From the NCBI GenBank assembly GCA_905214345.1, contig CAJMLV010000021.1:1-48209 (forward strand): DNA of 48,209 nt. The letters run 5' to 3'. Below, piece after piece: positions 9,519 to 17,158 of the stretch. The stretch's first letter is position 1; every line of letters begins with the position of its first letter. The notes under the pieces were generated by a model. The model was given only the letters and a program-made list of their open reading frames with translations. It ran no database searches and had not been told where the DNA came from. Source of the DNA: an uncultured bacterium. GTDB lineage: Bacteria > Bacillota > Clostridia > Oscillospirales > Ruminococcaceae. The translations under genes and the position numbers were made by a program.

Positions 9519-9578
9519 GTTTGCCCGGTACCCGGCACGGTCGTTGAAAAAAGTACAAGAACTTTCCAAAATCTCAAA

Positions 9579-9607
9579 TTTACCCTGCAACGTCAAACCG
9601 GTATAAT
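9579..9607 (+). promoter_or_regulatory. Promoter of sugar ABC operon 1
   Basis: TTTACC (9579-9584), a 17-bp spacer and a perfect TATAAT (9602-9607). The transcript would start near 9614, leaving a leader of about 67 nt before the lipoprotein gene. Confidence 0.7.
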
Positions 9608-9680
9608 ACAATCAAACGAGAGGGCGGCCGGCTCGCACATCCGGCTGCGTATCCACAGAAGGAAAAAGGAGAGAATCAAC

Positions 9681-11000
9681 ATGAAAAAGGTATTGTCCAT
9701 GCTGATGGCCCTGGCCATGGCAGGTACCCTGCTGGCAGGCTGCGGCAGCAGTTCTTCCACCACCACTTCCGAAGGTACTGCCTCCAACACCAGTGAGAGC
9801 GCCTCCACCGCCACCGGCGAGCAGGTCACCCTGAAACTGGCCAACTGGGACACCAGCACCCAGCCCGCCGTGACCCAGCTGGTAAGCGAATTCGAAGCTG
9901 CCAACCCCGACATCAAGGTGGAGATCATTGACGTTCCTTCCGCCGACTACACCACCAAGCTCAGCGTCATGCTCAACGCCGGCAGCGACGTGGACGCTTT
10001 CTTCATCAAGGACGCCGACACCATGATGTCCATGGTCCAGAAGGGCCAGATGGCCGACCTGAGCGGCTATATTGCGGACGAGGGCATCGACCTGGCGGCT
10101 TTCAACGGCCTGGCTGACTACTACAACGTGGACGGCAAGCAGTACGCTCTGCCCGCCCGTACAGACTACTATGTCATGTTCTACAACAAGGACGTCTTTG
10201 ACGCCGCCGGTGTGGAATATCCCACCAACGACTGGACCTGGGACGACTTTGAGCGCATCGCCGGTGAACTGACCAGCGGCGAAGGTGCCACCAAGACCTA
10301 CGGTGCCTTCCTGCACACCTGGCAGGCCTGCGTGGAAAACTGGGGCGTCCAGGACGGCGTGAACACCATCATGGACTACGAGACCGGCTATGACTTCTTC
10401 AAGCCCTATTACGAGATGGCTCTGCGCATGCAGGACGCCGGCAGCATCCAGGACTACGGAACCCTCAAGACCGGCAACATCCATTACTCCGGTCCCTTCT
10501 CTCAGGGCACCGTGGGCATGATGCCCATGGGCACCTGGTACATGTCCACCCTGATCCAGAGCATCAGCAACGGCGAAAACAGCGTCAACTGGGGTCTGGC
10601 CACTCTGACTCATCCGGACGGCGTGGAAGCCGGTTACACCGTCGGTTCCACCACTCCCATCGCCATCAATGCTGCTTCTGAAAAGCAGGACGCCGCCTGG
10701 CGTCTGGTCAGCTTCATCACCGGTGAAGCCGGCGCCATGATCTACGCCCAGAACGGCGCCATCCCGGGCCGCTCCAACGACGAGATGATCGCTACCATTG
10801 CCGCCATGGAAGGCATGCCCGAAGGCGCCGCCGACGCCCTGGCCGTCAAGAACATCTCTCTGGACCGCCCCATCGCGGACAAGGTCAGCGAGATCAACCA
10901 GATGCTGGGCGAAGAGCACAGCCTGATCATGCTGGGCGAACTGTCTGTGGACGAAGGCCTGGCCGAGATGGCTGACCGCGCCGCCGAGATCATGGGCTGA
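9681..11000 (+). CDS. Sugar ABC transporter substrate-binding lipoprotein 1
   Basis: A 439-residue extracytoplasmic solute-binding protein of the family 1 (CUT1) type. It begins with a lysine-rich signal and lipobox LLAGC with the lipidated Cys at residue 21, followed by a Ser/Thr-rich tether. The mature part starts VTLKLANWDTS and carries the FEAANPDIKVEI and MLNAGSDVDAFFIKD features of carbohydrate binders. It captures an oligosaccharide outside the membrane and hands it to the two permeases encoded downstream. A GC-rich hairpin lies between this gene and the first permease and may lower permease expression relative to the binding protein. The ligand cannot be read from sequence; neighbours suggest a glycan fragment. 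Confidence 0.93.
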   Translation: MKKVLSMLMALAMAGTLLAGCGSSSSTTTSEGTASNTSESASTATGEQVTLKLANWDTSTQPAVTQLVSEFEAANPDIKVEIIDVPSADYTTKLSVMLNAGSDVDAFFIKDADTMMSMVQKGQMADLSGYIADEGIDLAAFNGLADYYNVDGKQYALPARTDYYVMFYNKDVFDAAGVEYPTNDWTWDDFERIAGELTSGEGATKTYGAFLHTWQACVENWGVQDGVNTIMDYETGYDFFKPYYEMALRMQDAGSIQDYGTLKTGNIHYSGPFSQGTVGMMPMGTWYMSTLIQSISNGENSVNWGLATLTHPDGVEAGYTVGSTTPIAINAASEKQDAAWRLVSFITGEAGAMIYAQNGAIPGRSNDEMIATIAAMEGMPEGAADALAVKNISLDRPIADKVSEINQMLGEEHSLIMLGELSVDEGLAEMADRAAEIMG

Positions 11001-11039
11001 GCCCATCCCGATCCGGCAGCCGCATCCCACACAACACAC

Positions 11040-11071
11040 GGGCGGGCGCACAGCGCCCGCCCCCCCTTTTT
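11040..11071 (+). terminator. Intra-operon hairpin between binding protein 1 and its permease
   Basis: A perfect 10-bp stem (11040-11049 with 11053-11062), loop ACA, then C-rich sequence and TTTTT (11067-11071). It resembles a partial terminator that would raise lipoprotein mRNA over permease mRNA. Confidence 0.65.
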
Positions 11072-11089
11072 ATGGGAGGAGGAACCACC

Positions 11090-12013
11090 ATGCCCCGTGC
11101 AGCCAAGACCGCCGCGGCCACCCGCCCCGGCCTGTCCCTCAAAGCCCGCAACACCCTGGTGGGTATGAGCTTTATTCTGCCGAACTTCATCGGCTTCTTC
11201 ATCTTCATCCTGATCCCCGTCGTCTTTTCCTTTGTGCTCAGCGTCATGGAATGGGACGGCTTCACCGAGATGAAATTCGTGGGTCTGCGCAATTTCATCG
11301 AGATATTTGACGACCGTGTGTTCCGCGCCGCTCTGTGGCAGACGGTGGTGTTCAGCGTGTTCACCGTGGCGCTCAGCATGGTGGCGGCCCTGGGCCTGGC
11401 CATTCTGCTGAACAACAAGCTGCGGTGCGTCAACTTCTTCCGTTCGGCCATCTTCTTCCCCTATGTAGCATCCATCGTGGCGGTGGCTGCGGTGTGGAAG
11501 GCCATGTTCATGAAAGACGGCGGCCCCGTGAACGAGTTTTTGAGCCTGTTCCTGCCCGCCGACGCCTTGCCCGGCTGGCTGGCCTCCACCAAATGGGCCC
11601 TGGCTGCCTGCATCATCGTCCAGGTGTGGAAGAACATGGGCTACTTCATGATCATCTACCTGGCTGCTCTGCAGGACATTCCCACCAGCCTGTACGAGGC
11701 CTCCAGCATCGACGGCGCTACCAAGTGGCAGCAGTTCCGCTACATCACTCTGCCCATGCTCACCCCCAGCCATTTCTTTGTGTTGATGATGCTCATCATC
11801 AACAGTTTCAAGACCTTCGACCTGATCTTTGCCCTGAGCGAAGGCGGTCCCGGTACGGCCACCACCCTGCTGAGCCTGTACATTTATAACGAAGCCTTCA
11901 TCTCCTGGAACTACGGCGGCGTTTCCGCTGCGGCGGTGGTGCTGTTCCTCATCGTGGGTACCATTACCGTGATCCAGTTCCGCATGGAAAAGAAGTTCAA
12001 CGACTTTATGTAA
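11090..12013 (+). CDS. Sugar ABC transporter permease 1a (MalF type)
   Basis: A 307-residue inner-membrane permease with about six hydrophobic helices. The EAA loop reads EASSIDGATKWQQFRYITLP (about residues 204-223), the coupling element that docks on the ATPase. It is the first of two permeases of the CUT1 importer that begins with the lipoprotein at 9681. The start at 11090 follows GGGAGGAGG; the ATG at 11072 overlaps the hairpin tail and is less likely. The stop codon overlaps the ribosome site of the next permease gene, indicating tight coupling. No cognate ATPase is present in the window. Confidence 0.93.
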   Translation: MPRAAKTAAATRPGLSLKARNTLVGMSFILPNFIGFFIFILIPVVFSFVLSVMEWDGFTEMKFVGLRNFIEIFDDRVFRAALWQTVVFSVFTVALSMVAALGLAILLNNKLRCVNFFRSAIFFPYVASIVAVAAVWKAMFMKDGGPVNEFLSLFLPADALPGWLASTKWALAACIIVQVWKNMGYFMIIYLAALQDIPTSLYEASSIDGATKWQQFRYITLPMLTPSHFFVLMMLIINSFKTFDLIFALSEGGPGTATTLLSLYIYNEAFISWNYGGVSAAAVVLFLIVGTITVIQFRMEKKFNDFM

Positions 12014-12026
12014 GGAGGATGCCGCC

Positions 12027-12860
12027 ATGGCCAACAAGAAAACCTTTACGGTAGGGCGCGGGGTGCTGTACCTGGTGCTCATCATCATCACGGTTGCCAC
12101 GCTGCTGCCCCTGGTGTGGATGGTGTCTGCCTCCTTCAAGCTCAGCACCGAGGTCTTTACCGTCCCCATCCGCTGGATTCCCGAAACTTTCCACTTTGAA
12201 AACTATCTCACCATCTGGCAGAAGATCCCCTTCGCCCTGTTCACCTTCAACAGCTTCAAGCTGACCATCATCGTCACCCTGATCCAGCTGCTGACCTGCT
12301 CTTTTGCCGCTTACGGCTTCACCAAGTGCAAGTTCCCCGGGCGTGACACCATCTTCCTGTGCTATGTGGCCACCATCGCCATTCCCTGGCAGATCTACAT
12401 GCTGCCCCAGTACTCCATGATGCAGAAGATGGGGCTGGTAGATACCCACCTGGGCTACATCCTCATGCAGGCTTTCGCCGCTTTCGGCGTGTTCCTGCTG
12501 CGTCAGTTCTACCAGAGCATCCCCAATGAACTGCTGGAAGCCGCCCGCATCGACGGCCTTTCGGAATACGGCAGCTACTTCCGCATCGTGCTGCCCCTGG
12601 CCAAGCCTGCCATGGCGACCCTGGCCATCTTCACCTTCGTGACCATCTGGAACGACTTCATGGGCCCGATGATCTACTTCAACAGCGAAGCCAACAAGAC
12701 CATCCCTCTGGGTATCCGCATGTTCCAGGGCCAGTATTCCAGTGACTGGAACCTGATCATGGCAGCCAGCGTGGTCAGCCTGGTGCCGGTATTCATCATG
12801 TACCTGTTCTGCCAGCGTTTCTTTGTGCAGGGCATTGCCACCAGCGGCCTGAAAGGCTGA
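12027..12860 (+). CDS. Sugar ABC transporter permease 1b (MalG type)
   Basis: A 277-residue permease with six predicted membrane helices and an EAA loop EAARIDGLSEYGSYFRIVLP near residue 170. It pairs with the permease at 11090 to form the membrane channel. The ribosome site AAGGAGG overlaps the preceding stop codon (13-bp gap). The C-terminus ends FFVQGIATSGLKG, the usual MalG-type ending (Q-G...G-K-G) that contacts the ATPase. It is followed by a hairpin and by the truncated GH88 gene, which was presumably the intracellular partner enzyme of this importer. Confidence 0.93.
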   Translation: MANKKTFTVGRGVLYLVLIIITVATLLPLVWMVSASFKLSTEVFTVPIRWIPETFHFENYLTIWQKIPFALFTFNSFKLTIIVTLIQLLTCSFAAYGFTKCKFPGRDTIFLCYVATIAIPWQIYMLPQYSMMQKMGLVDTHLGYILMQAFAAFGVFLLRQFYQSIPNELLEAARIDGLSEYGSYFRIVLPLAKPAMATLAIFTFVTIWNDFMGPMIYFNSEANKTIPLGIRMFQGQYSSDWNLIMAASVVSLVPVFIMYLFCQRFFVQGIATSGLKG

Positions 12861-12876
12861 TCTCACCAGCCATCCC

Positions 12877-12917
12877 GCGCCGGGCCGTCCCGTATGGGCA
12901 CAGCCCGGCGCCCTTTG
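12877..12917 (+). terminator. Intergenic hairpin between permease 1b and GH88 remnant
   Basis: A 9-bp GC stem (12877-12885 with 12903-12911), with a second CCC/GGG pairing inside the loop, followed by CCTTTGTTA. The weak T tract suggests partial termination or mRNA processing rather than a full stop. Confidence 0.45.
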
Positions 12918-12936
12918 TTATAAGGAGGAATCTTCC

Positions 12937-13446
12937 ATGCAGACCATGACGCCTGAAGCCGCCCGCGCGGCCCTTGACGCCGCCTGCGGCATCCTGCGCG
13001 GCAACCTGCCGCAGTTTACCCACAGCTTCCAGAGCTCCAACAGCGAGCATAACTTCTATCTTCCCAGCGAAAACGTGGAATGGACCACCGGATTCTGCAC
13101 AGGGGAATACTGGCTGGCCCATGAACACACCGGGGAAGAGGCTTTCCGCCGGGCGGCCCTGTGCCAGGTGGGCAGCTTTCTGGAACGCATCGAAAAAGGC
13201 ATCGATGTGGACCACCACGACATGGGCTTTCTGTACACGCCGTCCTGCGTGGCGGCCTGGAAGCTCACAGGCAGCGAAACGGCCCGCAAAGCCGCTTTGA
13301 TGGCTGCCGACCGGCTGTGCGGCCGCTTCCGGGAAAAGGGAAAAATACTGCCGCCTTTGGGAAAAATGACCGAGAACGGGCAGGGAAAGTTGTGCAATCT
13401 GGCGCGGGCGCAGCAAAAAGCGCCAAAGATGTCAAGCTTGCAGTAA
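12937..13446 (+). pseudogene. GH88 unsaturated glucuronyl hydrolase, 3'-truncated remnant
   Basis: The reading frame (169 residues) begins with a good ribosome site (TAAGGAGG) and a typical GH88 N-terminus: NVEWTTGFCTGEYWLAHEHTG, then a VDHHDMGFLYTPS motif in which D95 corresponds to the first catalytic Asp of the family. Similarity fades after about residue 137, and the remaining about 30 residues are unlike GH88. Family members are about 370-390 residues long, so roughly 60 percent, including the second catalytic Asp, is missing. No remnant of the lost part is found in the other frames downstream. Intact GH88 enzymes cleave unsaturated uronic acid from disaccharides made by polysaccharide lyases. 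The product here should be inactive, though it may still be translated. Confidence 0.78.
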
Positions 13447-13455
13447 AAAGTGTTC

Positions 13456-13484
13456 TGTTTGCACCGGAAATCGGGTGCTATGAT
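13456..13484 (+). promoter_or_regulatory. Probable promoter of the NFU-GH38 operon
   Basis: An extended -10 TGC-TATGAT (TATGAT at 13479-13484) with a poor -35 (TGTTTG at 13456). The block GGAAATCGGGT (13465-13475) lies directly upstream and recurs before ABC operon 2 at 17023. A weak -35 suggests activator dependence. Confidence 0.45.
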
Positions 13485-13539
13485 GGTACCATATCATTCC
13501 GTACCCATGTCCGGATTCTGCAAAAAGGGAGTGCGCAAT

Positions 13540-13776
13540 ATGAAAGAGTACATAGAGCAAAGGATTTTGCCCCGTATCCAGGGGGATGGCGGCTGGTTGG
13601 ACCTGCTGCGTGAGGAAGGCGATGTCCTGACGGTACAACTGCAGGGCGAATGCTCCAAATGCCATGTGGCTGACCGCTGCATGGATTGGGTCCGGGCGGA
13701 GATCAAACGGGATTTGGGCCGGGACGTTACCATCCGCTATATTCGCAAAAAGCCCTTTTTCTGGGATGTCCAATAA
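13540..13776 (+). CDS. Small NifU C-terminal-like (NFU) domain protein
   Basis: A 78-residue protein. The pattern GDVLTVQLQGECSKCHVADRC resembles the NFU domain, whose CxxC pair (here C38 and C41, with C47 nearby) holds a transient [4Fe-4S] cluster for delivery to apoproteins. The usual NFU sequence has GxCxxCPSS, so the residues after the second Cys differ. The ATG at 13540 is preceded by AAAAAGGGAG. The gene lies 17 bp before the GH38 alpha-mannosidase and appears co-transcribed with it, an unusual partner for an iron-sulfur factor because GH38 enzymes use zinc or another divalent ion. Its role here is not known; metal delivery is only a guess. Confidence 0.7.
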   Translation: MKEYIEQRILPRIQGDGGWLDLLREEGDVLTVQLQGECSKCHVADRCMDWVRAEIKRDLGRDVTIRYIRKKPFFWDVQ

Positions 13777-13793
13777 GGCAGGAGGAGAGAAAA

Positions 13794-16700
13794 ATGGCAT
13801 TTGTTCAGGTTGTGCGCCGCAGCATGCGGCCGGAAGAGTATACCGATCTCCGGTTTGACTGGCTCAAGCGCTGCATTTATCAGGAAAAGTTCGAGATCAC
13901 CGATCTGTATGTGCGGGATGCCCGTCAGATTGCGGAAAATGAATACGAGGAATCTCCCGAAGGTGTTCGCCCGCTTCACCGGGGAGATCTGTACTATACG
14001 CCGGACGGGACGCTGTTTTTTGAAGCACAGGTCACCGTGCCGGAACATCTGCGGCACAAGGAACTCTGGCTTTCCATGTGGACTGCATCGGAGGTGATCG
14101 TCAAGGTCAACGGCCGCTACGCCGGCGGCATCGACCCCAACCGCGACCGGCTGCCGCTGCCCGCGTGCGATGAAGACTATCACCTGCACATCCAGATGGA
14201 AGGCTACAACCGCTCCAAGCCCGACGACGAGCGCAACCCCGATTCCATGCGGCTGCGGGGCTGCCGTCAGGAATTCCAGGGGCTGTATCTGGCCACCATC
14301 CGCCACGACGTTCTGGACCTGTACTATGACCTGCAGCTTTTCCTGGATGTGGCAAAGAGCCAGTATTTCAATGAGGACTACCGCAAGTTCCTCAATAAAG
14401 AACTGAGCCTGGCGCTCAACCGCATTGACTTCGACTTCCTGCGGGAGCGTATGGACGGCGAGGACGGGACCCTGCGCCTGGATCCGGAGGAAGAAGCTGC
14501 GTTTGCGGCCCAGGTGGCGGCGGCACGGCAGTATATCCAGGATGTGATCTACGCCAACGACGACTACAAAGGCTGCGGTGACGTGGCGGTGGTGGGGCAC
14601 TCTCACCTGGATCTGGCGTATTACTGGCGCAAGATCCACACGGTCCACAAAAACGCCCGCACGGTGCTGATCCAGATGCGCCTGATGGACCGCTACCCGG
14701 AATACCGCTATACCCATACCCAGGCCTACACCTATGAACTGCTGGAAAAGTACTACCCGGAACTTTTTGAAGAACTGAAGGAAAAGGTGGCTTCCGGCAA
14801 CTTTGAACCCACCGGCGCCATGTATGTGGAGCCGGACTGCAACATTCCGTCGGCGGAAAGCCTGATCCGGCAGCTGCTTTACGGGCAGCATTACTTCCGC
14901 GAAAAGTTCGGCCGCACCATCGATAACGTGTGGCTGCCCGACGTTTTCGGCAACAGCTGGATTTTGCCCCAGATCATGAAAAAGTCCGGGGTGGATTATT
15001 TTGTTTCCAACAAGATGTCCACCTGGAACGACACCAACCGTTTCCCCCACAACAACTTCATCTGGAAAGGCATTGACGGCAGCACCGTTTATGCCTGTGT
15101 TCCCCCCACCCATTTCATCACCTGGAACATGCCCAGCCAGATTCAGGAAAACTGGGAAGCCTACCAGGACAAGGAGACCGGCGGCCAGACCCTTTCCATG
15201 TTCGGCTATGGCGACGGCGGTTCCGGCGCCACCGAAGAGATGCTGGAACTGATGCGCCGGTTCGATAAGCTCTCGGTGATGCCCAAGGTGGAGCACACGG
15301 GCGCCCGGGATTTCCTGCACAAGAATTTTGACGGCAACGACAAGCTGGAAACCTGGGACGGCGAACTGTACCTGGAAATGCACCGGGGCACGTTCACCAC
15401 CAAGATGGAACTGAAAAAGGCCAACCGTGAACTGGAGTTCGCTCTGCGTGACTGCGAGATTTTGTCGGTTCTGCGCAAATCCGCGGGGGAAGAGGTGGAC
15501 CTGGCCCTGCTGCGGGATACTTATAAGAAGTTCCTGGTCAACCAGTTCCACGATATTCTGCCAGGCAGCCACATTCATCCCGTTTATGAGGATGCCATGG
15601 CCAGCTATGGGGAAGTGCGGCAGGTGCTGGATGCGTTTGCCGGTCAGGGCCGCCGCTGGCTGAACACCCTGAACTTTGATCGGACTGCTCCCGTTTTTGT
15701 GGAAGAAGAGCAGGGCAGTGTGCTGCGCTGCGGGCGCCGGGGCCGTTTTGTGCAGCCTACCCTGCCTGCCTTCGGCACTGCCGAAACCCTGCCCGGGCTG
15801 CAGCCGGTGGAAGAATGGCTGGAACAGGACGGACTCCGGGTGGATACGCCTTTCTACACCCTGACCTTTGCCGAGGACGGCAGTATCCTGAGCCTGTATG
15901 ACAAGGAACTGGAACGGGAATGGGTGGACGGCGTCTGGAACAAGCTGCATCTCTACCAGGATCTGCCCGGCGTGTATGATGCCTGGGATATTCTGCCCAA
16001 CTATAAGGAAAAGGAAGCGGAAGTGACGGTGTCCCAGCCGCTGGTGATGACCGCGAACGACGGCGCCATGGCAGAGTTCAGCTGCCTGCTCACCACCCCG
16101 CAGAGCCGGTGGAAACGGACCATCCGCCTTTTTGCCCAGAACCGTATGATCGAAGTGGAAAACGATGTGGACTGGCAGGAAAAGCACAAGCTGGCCAAGG
16201 TGGAATTCGGTGTGAATGTCCTTACCCGGGAACTGGTCTGCGACACCAGCGCCGGTTTTATCCGGCGGGAGACCCACCGCAACACCAGCTGGCAGCAGGC
16301 CCGCTTTGAAGTATGTTCGCACAAGTGGTGTGACCTTTCCGAAACGGACGCGGGCGTGGCCTTTGTCAATGAAGGACAGTACGGCGTGGGCGTTGACGGG
16401 AACCACATTTCCCTGAGCCTGCTCCGGGCCACCATGCGCCCGGACATCACGGCCGACAGAGGCAGCCACAGCTTCTGCTTCCAGATCCTGCCGCACGACG
16501 GCAATCATGTGGAAGCCCGGGTCAACCGCTTTGCCCTGGAACAGAATGTGCCTCTGCGCCGTCCGGCACTGCCGGAACAGCTGTCCGAAAAACTGCAGGA
16601 CCTGCTGACCGATCTGCGCAGCGTGGGCGGACGTCTGATTCTGCAGGCTCTCAAGCTGAGCGAGGATGGCACCCGGGCAGTGGTCCGTCTGTCGGAACAA

Positions 16701-16838
16701 GATGGCCGCCGCGGTGTGCTGAAACTGCGCAGCGAGGTCCAGCCTGTGAATATGCTGGAAGACCCGGAAGGTGAGCCCTGCCGCACTCTGGCGTACAAGC
16801 CTTTTGAAATTCTGAGTTTCGCCTGCAATATCGGCTGA
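13794..16838 (+). CDS. Alpha-mannosidase, GH38 family
   Basis: A 1014-residue cytoplasmic enzyme. After an N-terminal beta domain (about 1-250) comes the GH38 catalytic barrel with the metal-binding motif GHSHLDLAYYW (H269, D273), EPTGAMYVEPDCNIPS, and WLPDVFG, in which D383 is the predicted nucleophile. NQFHDILPGSHIHPVY gives H586 as a further metal ligand. The C-terminal about 400 residues form the usual beta-sandwich domains. The family removes alpha-linked mannose from N-glycans or short mannosides through a retaining, metal-dependent mechanism. The start at 13794 follows GGAGGAGAG. Length and motifs are intact, so this is an active enzyme. It follows the NFU gene closely and ends in a strong terminator. 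Confidence 0.95.
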   Translation: MAFVQVVRRSMRPEEYTDLRFDWLKRCIYQEKFEITDLYVRDARQIAENEYEESPEGVRPLHRGDLYYTPDGTLFFEAQVTVPEHLRHKELWLSMWTASEVIVKVNGRYAGGIDPNRDRLPLPACDEDYHLHIQMEGYNRSKPDDERNPDSMRLRGCRQEFQGLYLATIRHDVLDLYYDLQLFLDVAKSQYFNEDYRKFLNKELSLALNRIDFDFLRERMDGEDGTLRLDPEEEAAFAAQVAAARQYIQDVIYANDDYKGCGDVAVVGHSHLDLAYYWRKIHTVHKNARTVLIQMRLMDRYPEYRYTHTQAYTYELLEKYYPELFEELKEKVASGNFEPTGAMYVEPDCNIPSAESLIRQLLYGQHYFREKFGRTIDNVWLPDVFGNSWILPQIMKKSGVDYFVSNKMSTWNDTNRFPHNNFIWKGIDGSTVYACVPPTHFITWNMPSQIQENWEAYQDKETGGQTLSMFGYGDGGSGATEEMLELMRRFDKLSVMPKVEHTGARDFLHKNFDGNDKLETWDGELYLEMHRGTFTTKMELKKANRELEFALRDCEILSVLRKSAGEEVDLALLRDTYKKFLVNQFHDILPGSHIHPVYEDAMASYGEVRQVLDAFAGQGRRWLNTLNFDRTAPVFVEEEQGSVLRCGRRGRFVQPTLPAFGTAETLPGLQPVEEWLEQDGLRVDTPFYTLTFAEDGSILSLYDKELEREWVDGVWNKLHLYQDLPGVYDAWDILPNYKEKEAEVTVSQPLVMTANDGAMAEFSCLLTTPQSRWKRTIRLFAQNRMIEVENDVDWQEKHKLAKVEFGVNVLTRELVCDTSAGFIRRETHRNTSWQQARFEVCSHKWCDLSETDAGVAFVNEGQYGVGVDGNHISLSLLRATMRPDITADRGSHSFCFQILPHDGNHVEARVNRFALEQNVPLRRPALPEQLSEKLQDLLTDLRSVGGRLILQALKLSEDGTRAVVRLSEQDGRRGVLKLRSEVQPVNMLEDPEGEPCRTLAYKPFEILSFACNIG

Positions 16839-16849
16839 TCCTCCTTTTT

Positions 16850-16891
16850 GCAAAACACCCCGGTTCCCGCTGCGGAACCGGGGTGTTTTGC
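16850..16891 (+). terminator. Strong Rho-independent terminator after GH38
   Basis: A perfect 18-bp stem (16850-16867 with 16874-16891) with a 6-nt loop; the right arm ends in GTGTTTTGC. Confidence 0.85.
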
Positions 16892-17022
16892 CTGCGTGGG
16901 GCGGAAAGACTAGAACAAAAATAAGTACTGATTATGGAATGAGAGCGCCTTTCATATTTTGTGTGTTGTAGGAACCTTACAAAAAGCCCCCTCTTTATTT
17001 ATGAAAAAGGAACGATATAGAC

Positions 17023-17094
17023 GGAAATCGGGTAAAAAACGCTATGCTGCACTTAGAAAATGTCATGTGAGAACAAAAAGTGCGGTGCTATAAT
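17023..17094 (+). promoter_or_regulatory. Promoter region of sugar ABC operon 2
   Basis: A perfect TATAAT (17089-17094) preceded by TGC (extended -10), with no good -35 at 17-bp spacing. Upstream, GGAAATCGGGT (17023-17033) repeats the block found at 13465 ahead of the NFU-GH38 operon, and GTGCTATAATGATGG resembles GTGCTATGATGG there. Shared activator control is possible. Confidence 0.5.
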
Positions 17095-17158
17095 GATGGC
17101 GATGAAAAAAGTTGAAGTGAAGGATCTTACACACCAATCAACAGGAGGAGAAAACACG

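Larger units (their letters stand above)
9319..9680 (+). other. 362-bp intergenic control region before sugar ABC operon 1
   Basis: No gene is supported here. From left to right it holds a hairpin terminator for the GH35-GH2 operon (9350-9393), a tandem AAAAGTATTATC repeat (9489-9518), a promoter (9579-9607), and the ribosome site AAAAAGGAGAG ahead of the lipoprotein start. Confidence 0.7.

Noticed and set aside
13161..13613. Continuation of GH88 in another frame after residue 137
   Set aside because: The translation in the shifted frames shows no GH88 features, so the gene is truncated rather than simply frameshifted.
13737..16853. 1038-codon open frame on the minus strand
   Set aside because: Exact shadow of the GH38 gene, without recognisable domains.
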